Positions 1 through 5,230 of a stretch of 5,230 nt of DNA are shown here, in pieces. A program made the position numbers and the translations under genes. A model generated the notes under the pieces. It was not told the DNA's origin. It saw only the letters and a list, made by a program, of their open reading frames with translations, and made no database searches. This DNA is from Bryobacterales bacterium (GTDB lineage Bacteria; Acidobacteriota; Terriglobia; Bryobacterales; Bryobacteraceae), in NCBI GenBank assembly GCA_025462985.1, contig JAOAPP010000086.1, positions 1-5,230 of the forward strand, read 5' to 3'. Position 1 is the stretch's first letter. Every line of letters begins with the position of its first letter.

Positions 1-876
1 CCATACGATGTCGAGCAGCGGATACGGCTCGCGGACGGAAGCTTCTGCTGGATGCGCTCCCGAGCCCGGCCACGGAGAAGTGAGACCGGCGAGATCGTGC
101 GCTGGTACGGGACAACGGAGGACGTCCACGAACGAAGGCTCGCGGAAGAAAAGCTCCATGAGGCGAATGCTGAATTGCGAGCGACGAACCGCGAGCTGGA
201 GGAATTTGCGTACGTATCCAGTCACGACCTTCAGGAGCCTTTGCGCATGATCAACATCTACACGCAGATGTTGATGAGAAAGCTCGAAGGCAACCTGGAC
301 CGCGACATCCTGAGATACTCAGACTTCATACAAAAGGGCGTACGGCGCATGGAGAACCTGCTTCAGGACCTGCTCTGTTTCTCCCGCCTGATCCATCAGG
401 AGTCTAGACCGGCGGAAGTGGCGGACCTATCAGCCTCTCTCGAGCAGGCATTGTCGACTCTCTCACCTCTCATTCAGGAGGTCGGGGCGATGATCACATA
501 CAACGGCTTGCCTACTGTTCAGGGCCAGGAAGGGCAGCTTTCGCAGGTTTTTCAGAATCTGCTTTCGAATGCCCTGAAATACCGAAACCCGAATGAGCAA
601 CTGCAGATTGGGATCTCGGCAAGACGAGACGCGTCAGGCTGGGTGATCGGGGTGCGTGATAATGGCATCGGCTTTGAGCAAAAGCACGCGGAGCGCATCT
701 TCGGGTTGTTCAAACGGCTTTACAGGGACGAGTATCCCGGCACGGGAGTCGGGCTTGCTATCTGTAAGCGGATTCTCGAGCGCAACGGTGGGAGAATCTG
801 GGCTGAGAGCGAGCCCAATCGAGGTTCCACCTTTTACTTTACGGCTCCGGGTGCAGATATCCATGGCGCAAATTGA
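1..876 (+). CDS. Sensor histidine kinase, PAS/PAC + HisKA + HATPase_c (5' end outside window)
   Basis: This is the C-terminal 291 residues of a sensor kinase that autophosphorylates on histidine and passes the phosphate to a receiver protein. The frame is open from the first base, and the residues before the first ATG (position 52) already fit a PAS/PAC module ([14 protein letters not shown], then [17 protein letters not shown], about residues 4-45). The gene therefore starts upstream, and the ATG at 52 is internal. Residues 46-68 form a charged coiled-coil-like linker. The H-box [14 protein letters not shown] places the phosphorylated histidine at residue 75 (bases 223-225). The ATPase domain shows an N-box ([10 protein letters not shown], Asn190), a G1 box (DNGIG, 220-224), an F-box (IFGLF, 233-237) and a G2 box ([12 protein letters not shown], 247-258), so catalysis looks intact. 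No membrane segment is seen here. The H-box is of the type found in phytochrome-like kinases. The signal sensed cannot be told from this part. The 3' end overlaps the receiver gene, its probable partner. Confidence 0.95.
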   Translation, partial: PYDVEQRIRLADGSFCWMRSRARPRRSETGEIVRWYGTTEDVHERRLAEEKLHEANAELRATNRELEEFAYVSSHDLQEPLRMINIYTQMLMRKLEGNLDRDILRYSDFIQKGVRRMENLLQDLLCFSRLIHQESRPAEVADLSASLEQALSTLSPLIQEVGAMITYNGLPTVQGQEGQLSQVFQNLLSNALKYRNPNEQLQIGISARRDASGWVIGVRDNGIGFEQKHAERIFGLFKRLYRDEYPGTGVGLAICKRILERNGGRIWAESEPNRGSTFYFTAPGADIHGAN

Positions 877-1273
877 CGTGCTTCTCGCGGAAGACAACGA
901 GGCCGACATCTTCCTGGTAAACGAAGCTCTGCGCATTCGCGAGATCGACTACGAGTTGAAGATCATTTCGAACGGCGATGAAGCCAAGCAGTACTTCGAT
1001 GACATGGCGAGAAATGGGCACGAGAACTGTCCGGATATTTTTCTTGTTGATCTGAACCTGCCGCGGGCCGGCGGTTTTGAATTGCTGGAGGCATTCCGCA
1101 ATCATTGCGGCAGCAAGGTTCCGGTGGTGATCATGACCTCTTCCCAATCTCCTGCAGACATCGCACGAGCCTCCGAATTGGGGGCGAATCGTTATTTCAG
1201 GAAGCCTTCGGAACTGGACGAGTTCTTGCAACTCGGCGCGGTGGTTGAAGAACTCGTGTCGCCTAGACAATAA
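863..1273 (+). CDS. Single-domain response regulator (Rcp1-like receiver)
   Basis: A 136-residue protein consisting of one receiver (REC) domain and nothing else. It has the acidic pocket Glu10-Asp11 (VLLAEDNEAD), the phosphoacceptor Asp63 in FLVDLNLPRAGG, the switch Thr92 (VVIMTSS) and the invariant Lys114 (YFRKPSEL). The long alpha1-beta2 region and the LNLPR sequence after the aspartate resemble the Rcp1 type of receivers that pair with phytochrome-like kinases. With no DNA-binding or enzymatic output domain, it must act by protein contact or as a phosphorelay intermediate (family knowledge and inference). The start is the ATG at 863, which gives a receiver of normal length. The frame stays open upstream to 656 but only as unrelated sequence over the kinase gene. 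The start lies 14 bases inside the kinase gene and no clear Shine-Dalgarno sequence precedes it, which fits translational coupling to the kinase. The target is unknown. Confidence 0.93.
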   Translation: MAQIDVLLAEDNEADIFLVNEALRIREIDYELKIISNGDEAKQYFDDMARNGHENCPDIFLVDLNLPRAGGFELLEAFRNHCGSKVPVVIMTSSQSPADIARASELGANRYFRKPSELDEFLQLGAVVEELVSPRQ

Positions 1274-1279
1274 GACGGA

Positions 1280-2512
1280 CTAATTAAACAGCGAAAGATC
1301 GATGGCATCGGCCATCGCTTTGTAACCGGCGTCGTTCGGATGCAGATGATCGCCGCTGTCGTATGCGGGGAGCATGCGATCGGGACTGGCGGGATCCGCG
1401 ACAGCTTTCTCGAAGTCGATCACAGCGTCAAAGGCATTGCTCGTGCGAATCCACTGGTTGATGGCTTTGCGCTTCGCTTCTTTCTCCGGCGTGAAGTAGC
1501 CGGTGTAAGTGGTTCCTTCGAACGGAGTCAGTGTACCGCCATAGATCTTTACGCCTTTTTCGTGGGCGCGCTCGACCAATTGAGTAAGTCCCGCGATCAG
1601 GTCTTGGGCACTAACGGTCTCCGACAAGGGAGCGGAGGTTCCGGCGTGGCCAAGATCGTTGAGGCCTTCGAGCACGATGATGTACTTGACGCCGGGCTGC
1701 GAGAGCGCATCGCGGTCGAAGCGGGCGAGTGCATTCACTCCGAAGCCGACGTTTGTCACTGCGTCGTGAAGGATGCGATTACCTCCAATGCCGGCGTCCA
1801 GGATGCCGATCTCAGCGGGTTTTTTCAGGAGGCGATCAGACAGAAAGTTGGGCCAGCGGTGGTTGGCTCCGGTTTCAGATCTCGCACCGTCGGTGATGGA
1901 GTCACCGAAGGCGACCAGGGTGGAGGCAGCCGGGTTGGTTGTGACGTCGATGCCGGTGACGAAGACCCAAGATGAGATGGTTTCCGGCGAGTTAAGCACG
2001 GGTGCGGCGGTTTGGTCACCAGAGGCGATGTAGGAGGTCTGCTGCGCGGAGTAGTGGATGCCCGCGCCCATCGCGGATTTCGGGACGAAGAGGCTAATGG
2101 AGAGATTGCCGGAAGCGGGGAGGTTCACCTTGACGGGATCGCTCAACACGAGCGCGTTAGGCGGAATGGAGACCGAGGAGCGACCGCTGAATGTGAGAGC
2201 GCGATCGGTGCCGGGCAGAATGGAAGAGGTTTCGCCGCTCAAGGCAATATGAGCGGAACCGATGTCCACGGTGTCCTTTCCATAGGCGTTCGAAAGGCGG
2301 ACGCGGACGGTATCGCTTCCAATGCTGGCATGGACGATTTCGCGAATGGTCTGACCGTTGAATTCGAGTTTGGCTTTGCGTCTTGCCTCCGCATCGGGTT
2401 CCTGGGGAGCGGGGCTGGCACCCCAGGTGACTACCCAGTGGCCCGAATCGGCGGCGGATGCGAAGGGCTTACCGATGACAGTGAAGAGAAGCAGCGCGGT
2501 TACGAGTTTCAT
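1280..2512 (-). CDS. Secreted SGNH/GDSL hydrolase, XynE-like esterase
   Basis: A complete 410-residue protein. It begins with a signal peptide (MKLVTALLLFTVIG, probable cleavage after Ala20 or Ala21 in FASAAD), so it acts outside the cytoplasm. Residues 26-190 form a beta-rich N-terminal region with features typical of XynE-like esterases (WVVTWGASPAPQ, TIREIVHASIG, VRVRLSNAYG). The SGNH catalytic domain follows: block I AFGDSITDGA with nucleophile Ser205, block II GIGGNRI (Gly244), block III GLNDLGHAG (Asn285) and block V DHLHPNDAGY with Asp388 and His391. All catalytic residues are present. Members of this group are carbohydrate or acyl esterases, often deacetylating plant polysaccharides; the substrate here is not determinable. 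The start is supported by the signal peptide, although no Shine-Dalgarno sequence is visible. The gene follows the MFS gene after 19 bases, probably on the same transcript. Its stop lies 6 bases from the stop of the convergent receiver gene. Confidence 0.93.
   Translation of the reverse strand: MKLVTALLLFTVIGKPFASAADSGHWVVTWGASPAPQEPDAEARRKAKLEFNGQTIREIVHASIGSDTVRVRLSNAYGKDTVDIGSAHIALSGETSSILPGTDRALTFSGRSSVSIPPNALVLSDPVKVNLPASGNLSISLFVPKSAMGAGIHYSAQQTSYIASGDQTAAPVLNSPETISSWVFVTGIDVTTNPAASTLVAFGDSITDGARSETGANHRWPNFLSDRLLKKPAEIGILDAGIGGNRILHDAVTNVGFGVNALARFDRDALSQPGVKYIIVLEGLNDLGHAGTSAPLSETVSAQDLIAGLTQLVERAHEKGVKIYGGTLTPFEGTTYTGYFTPEKEAKRKAINQWIRTSNAFDAVIDFEKAVADPASPDRMLPAYDSGDHLHPNDAGYKAMADAIDLSLFN
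1294..1321. repeat. Inverted repeat at the convergent gene ends, possible weak terminator
   Basis: CGATGGC (1300-1306) and GCCATCG (1311-1317) form a perfect 7-bp stem around a 4-base loop. AAAG (1294-1297) and CTTT (1318-1321) extend it by 4 bp across a 2-base bulge. It lies inside the last codons of the hydrolase gene and 20 bases beyond the receiver stop. On the plus strand it ends in a very short T run; on the minus strand it is followed by a mixed T-rich stretch up to the stop codon. Neither is a convincing U-tract, so termination in either direction is an inference. Confidence 0.45.
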
Positions 2513-2531
2513 GTTCAGGAGCGATGAAACG

Positions 2532-4253
2532 CTATCGTATCGTGGCGGTCATCTGCTCCTCGTCAATCGCAAGCGTGCTGTCCTGGTGTACTCGACGAAG
2601 ACGGAGATGGGCAATGGAGCGAACCTTCCAGACTGCGATTGCAGCTGCAATGGCAGTAACCAGAAAGCCGAGGTGGATGGAGTTCACCAGGCTCTGGCGC
2701 ATGACATCGAGCACTGCCGACCCGTGCGTAGTGACCTGTGAGAGTTGCGCAAGGATGTGAGCTTCGGCCTGCCGGTCGACGAGCGCCTGCGGGTCCTGCA
2801 TTTGTGTCAGCAGAGAGTCCGGAATGTGCTTCAGTGAGGTGGCTACGGCCGAGGGCACCCGGGCGGCGTAGAAGCGCGTCACGAACATACCGATAATGGC
2901 AGTGCCCAACATGCCGCCGACCATGCGCGTGGACTGGATGACGGCCGTCACGATCCCGAAGTTTTCGCGGCCGGCCAGTTCCTGGCTGAAGACGTTCAGA
3001 TTGCTGAATATGAATCCCATGCCGATGCCTCCGGCGAACAGGGGAAGCTCCAGAAGCCAGTGAGGTGTATTGGAGCCGGTTATGCAGATGCCAAGACAAG
3101 ACAGCACGAGGAGCGCAAAGCCGAGGGAGACGACCACTGTCGGGTTGGAGAGCCTTGTGACGATTCTGCTGTTGAGTATGCTGCCCACGGCGACGCAGGC
3201 GGCGAGAGGTGTGACAAGCAGTCCGGCGCGCTGAGGCGAGAGACCGAAGCCAGCCTGAAGCAACAGCGGTGAGAAAAAGACCAGGGAGAACATGATGAAC
3301 CCGATCAGGACGGAGAGCAGAAAGACCACGTTTAGGCTTCCGTCCCCGAAAAGCGCGAGCGGAACGATGGGATGGGTGGCGCGTTTTTCGCACCAGAGGA
3401 AAGCGGCTGAGGACGAAACAACCGCGAGCAGGAGCAAGGCGGTTACGAAGTTCCAGCCGTTTTTTGGAAGTAACTCAACGCAGAGTTGCAAGCAGCCGAG
3501 AGCGGTGGATATCAGCAGTGCCCCGCCCCAGTCAATCTGGATCTTTTCGTTGTGTGCCGGACGAAAGGCCGGAAGGTAAAGAATGACGCACATCAGGCTC
3601 ACGATGCCTACCGGGAGGTTGATCATGAATGTCGAACGCCAAGTGTAGTGCTGGCTCAGGAAGCCGCCGAGGGATGGTCCGGCGGCGGTTCCGATGCCGT
3701 AAGCCGCAGCCATAACGACTTGCCATTTGACGCGCGAGTGGGAGTCGGGAAAAAGGTCGGGAATGGCAGCGAAGGCGGTTCCGACCATCATGCCGCCGCC
3801 CACTCCTTGCAGAGCACGCGCGAACAACAGGGTCATCATGGATGGTGCGAGACCGCACAGGACAGAAGCCGCAGTGAAAGTTGTGATGGCTGCGATGACG
3901 AACGGCTTGCGTCCGAAATAATCGCCCAACCGGCCAAACACGGGAACCGTTACGACCGAAGCGAGCAGATAGGAAGTGACGATCCAGGCGTAGTACTCGA
4001 ACCCTTTCAGCTCCGAGACGATGGACGGCATGGCTGTGCTGACAACGGTTTGATCGAGCGCGGCCAGCAGATTAACCAGGGAAATGCCGACCATAGCCAG
4101 CAGGGACTCGCGAAAAGGCAGAACTTGTCCGGGAGTGTAGGAAGTGGTGAGGTCCGCCTTAGCAGGCGGCAGAACGGCAGCTTTCATCGTGGGAGGGAAC
4201 AGCGGGCGCGCCGCTCCCTTTATCAGGCGAGCAGCCAGCGCTGCTTCCTTCAT
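2532..4253 (-). CDS. MFS transporter, DHA2 family (EmrB/QacA-type, 14 TM)
   Basis: A 573-residue inner-membrane proton-coupled exporter. Fourteen hydrophobic segments can be drawn, roughly at 50-68, 88-106, 117-136, 139-158, 177-199, 207-227, 241-261, 269-288, 307-331, 341-362, 371-391, 398-420, 433-460 and 522-544. Family motifs are present: D1 (LDQTVVSTAMPSI, 66-78), motif A (GRLGDYFGRKP, 107-117), motif B with Arg145 (FARALQGVGGG) and the antiporter motif C (GIGTAAGPSLGGFL, 186-199). A long hydrophilic loop (about 462-521) before the last helix is usual for DHA2 proteins. These families export drugs, dyes or metabolites; the substrate is unknown, and no membrane-fusion partner is seen in the window. 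The N-terminus is uncertain: an ATG at 4253 gives an extra, partly basic 22-residue stretch before a second ATG at 4187. Both precede the roughly 50-residue tail ahead of helix 1. The gene lies 24 bases after the antiporter and 19 before the hydrolase. Confidence 0.93.
   Translation of the reverse strand: MKEAALAARLIKGAARPLFPPTMKAAVLPPAKADLTTSYTPGQVLPFRESLLAMVGISLVNLLAALDQTVVSTAMPSIVSELKGFEYYAWIVTSYLLASVVTVPVFGRLGDYFGRKPFVIAAITTFTAASVLCGLAPSMMTLLFARALQGVGGGMMVGTAFAAIPDLFPDSHSRVKWQVVMAAAYGIGTAAGPSLGGFLSQHYTWRSTFMINLPVGIVSLMCVILYLPAFRPAHNEKIQIDWGGALLISTALGCLQLCVELLPKNGWNFVTALLLLAVVSSSAAFLWCEKRATHPIVPLALFGDGSLNVVFLLSVLIGFIMFSLVFFSPLLLQAGFGLSPQRAGLLVTPLAACVAVGSILNSRIVTRLSNPTVVVSLGFALLVLSCLGICITGSNTPHWLLELPLFAGGIGMGFIFSNLNVFSQELAGRENFGIVTAVIQSTRMVGGMLGTAIIGMFVTRFYAARVPSAVATSLKHIPDSLLTQMQDPQALVDRQAEAHILAQLSQVTTHGSAVLDVMRQSLVNSIHLGFLVTAIAAAIAVWKVRSIAHLRLRRVHQDSTLAIDEEQMTATIR
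4194..4219. repeat. Inverted repeat in the early MFS gene, next to the alternative start
   Basis: AGCGG (4201-4205) pairs with CCGCT (4211-4215) around a 5-base loop. AGGG (4194-4197) pairs with CCCT (4216-4219) across a 3-base bulge, giving a GC-rich 9-bp hairpin. In the messenger it ends 6 bases before the ATG at 4187. If that ATG is the real start, the hairpin would cover the ribosome-binding region; if the ATG at 4253 is used, it is just coding sequence (codons 12-20). A function is not shown. Confidence 0.35.
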
Positions 4254-4277
4254 TATACGGTACGTCTTCGTCTCGAA

Positions 4278-5230
4278 TTACTTGAGCTCGGGGTAGCGGA
4301 TATCGAGGAGGTCCAACTCGCGCTCGATTTTGCGGAGGACGTCGTCATCGATCTGATTTTCATTCCGGAGTTTGACCGCAGTGTCGCGTTCGACAGCACG
4401 AAGCTGACGGCCGACCGAGCGGTAGAGGCTGTAGTCATATGCGTCTTCTTCGTCTTCGGAGCCGTCCCGGCGATGAGAGCCCTCCGGGCTTTCGAGAGTT
4501 CCGAGGCGGGATCTATAGCGCTGAGCGAGATCGGAGTAGACAGCATCCTTACGTTGCCGCCGGTCAGAATCCCGCAGTTCTTCCAACCGGTGGAGTGCAG
4601 CGCGGAGGACTTTCTTGCGGCCGGACAGCTCTTCCTGTTCCGGCCCTTCCCGGCGCTCCAGGCCGAGACGCCGGATGATGACAGGGAGCGTGAGTCCTTG
4701 CAGGACAAGCGTGACAAAGATTACGCAAAAAGTAAGAAATACGATGGTGCTGCGCTCGGGGAAAGGCGCTCCGCTTTCCGTGGTTTCCGGGAGAGAAATG
4801 GCGGCAGCCAGAGAGACGACGCCGCGCATACCGGTCCAGCCGATGATGAATACGCCTCGAACGGAGGTTGCAGGCATGGGACGGCGCCGGAATCGGCTTA
4901 GGAGATGTCTCGCGACGAACTGTCGAGCGAACACCCAGGCCAAACGGAGGGCGATGACGGCGAAAACGACAACAGCGGCGCTGAACAGCATGGTACCCAG
5001 TCCGAGCCGGGCCGTACTCTGCCTGATATAAGGCAGTTGCAGACCGATAAGCAGAAAGGCGATTCCGTTCAATACAAATGTGAGCGTGTTCCAGGTGGCG
5101 AAACCTTCCATACGGGCCGCAGTGGAGAGATACAGAGAAGTGCGTCGGCCAAGGAAGAGGCCGCACGCGACGACGCTGAGGATGCCGGAGGCGTGAATTG
5201 ACTCGCCGGCGGAGTAGGCCAGATACGGAG
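4278..5230 (-). CDS. CPA1-family Na+/H+ antiporter, C-terminal part (5' end outside window)
   Basis: The last 316 residues of a cation/proton antiporter of the inner membrane. The frame continues upstream of the internal ATG at 5111 to the window edge, and the added residues are clearly family sequence (GESIHASGILSVVACGLFLG), so the true start lies outside. Counting from the edge, conserved parts include LNGIAFLLIGLQLP (53-66), a hydrophobic helix at 80-99, and GWTGMRGVVSLAAAISLP (130-147) with the conserved Arg135. A last membrane helix lies at about 160-183. The bacterial CPA1 type (exchange of Na+ or other monovalent cations for H+, pH and salt homeostasis) fits best; the ion-binding aspartates would be upstream and cannot be checked. 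Residues 187-316 are a charged cytoplasmic tail with helical, coiled-coil-like stretches and an acidic patch (GSEDEEDAYDY, 256-266), possibly regulatory. It is the first visible gene of a probable three-gene transcript. Confidence 0.94.
   Translation of the reverse strand, partial: PYLAYSAGESIHASGILSVVACGLFLGRRTSLYLSTAARMEGFATWNTLTFVLNGIAFLLIGLQLPYIRQSTARLGLGTMLFSAAVVVFAVIALRLAWVFARQFVARHLLSRFRRRPMPATSVRGVFIIGWTGMRGVVSLAAAISLPETTESGAPFPERSTIVFLTFCVIFVTLVLQGLTLPVIIRRLGLERREGPEQEELSGRKKVLRAALHRLEELRDSDRRQRKDAVYSDLAQRYRSRLGTLESPEGSHRRDGSEDEEDAYDYSLYRSVGRQLRAVERDTAVKLRNENQIDDDVLRKIERELDLLDIRYPELK

Noticed and set aside
1..51. Possible truncated or non-coding leader before the kinase ATG at 52
   Set aside because: The frame is open from base 1 and encodes recognisable PAS-fold sequence, so this is coding and the gene begins outside the window.
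656..862. A longer version of the receiver starting at the ATG at 656
   Set aside because: The extra 69 residues are out-of-frame kinase sequence, while the receiver fold begins exactly at the ATG at 863.
1340..1975. A 211-codon open frame on the plus strand, opposite the hydrolase gene
   Set aside because: It is antisense to the catalytic domain of a gene with all SGNH blocks intact, and its translation has no family resemblance.
2401..2427. Inverted repeat CCTGGGG / CCCCAGG with a 13-base loop in the 5' part of the hydrolase gene
   Set aside because: It encodes the conserved WGASPAPQ stretch, has a large loop and no T run, so the pairing is most simply a by-product of GC-rich codons.
2563..3393. 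A 276-codon minus-strand frame inside the exporter gene
   Set aside because: It is an alternative frame of the exporter, with an Arg- and His-rich product and no domain; the overlapping frame has clear MFS helices and motifs.
3486..4901. A 471-codon open frame on the plus strand, opposite the exporter and antiporter genes
   Set aside because: It runs antisense across two well-supported membrane-protein genes and their junction. Its product is rich in Gln, Ser, Arg and Gly without any recognisable domain, as expected for a complementary-strand frame in GC-rich coding DNA.

Overview
The window is ordinary, gene-dense bacterial chromosome of moderately high GC (mid to upper fifties percent by eye). 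It holds five protein-coding genes, two of them cut by the window edges, in two convergent groups. No gene-free stretch exceeds about 25 bases. I see no rRNA, tRNA, CRISPR array, insertion sequence, attachment site or origin. The combination of a phytochrome-type PAS histidine kinase with a stand-alone receiver, a secreted XynE-like SGNH esterase and a DHA2 exporter would suit a soil Gram-negative bacterium. Acidobacteriota is my best guess, but it rests on gene content only and is weakly supported.

Plus strand, 1-1273: a two-component pair. The 3' part of a histidine kinase (PAS/PAC end, coiled linker, HisKA, HATPase_c) overlaps by 14 bases the start of a 136-residue receiver protein with no output domain. 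The pair resembles Cph1/Rcp1-type systems, in which the kinase phosphorylates a small diffusible receiver. The kinase's sensor end lies outside the window, so the stimulus is unknown.

Minus strand, 5230-1280: three co-directional genes, in transcription order a CPA1-type Na+/H+ antiporter (5' end outside the window), a 14-helix MFS exporter of the DHA2/EmrB-QacA class, and an exported SGNH/GDSL hydrolase. The gaps are 24 and 19 bases, so one transcript is likely. The products act at the envelope: cation/proton exchange, drug or metabolite export, and de-esterification outside the cytoplasm. A shared physiological purpose is not visible in the sequence.

The two groups meet tail to tail with only 6 bases between stop codons. 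A strong inverted repeat lies just inside the 3' end of the hydrolase gene and may serve as a weak shared terminator. A second inverted repeat sits in the early part of the MFS gene, just upstream of an alternative ATG. I found no evidence of a previously undescribed system; the findings listed are modest.
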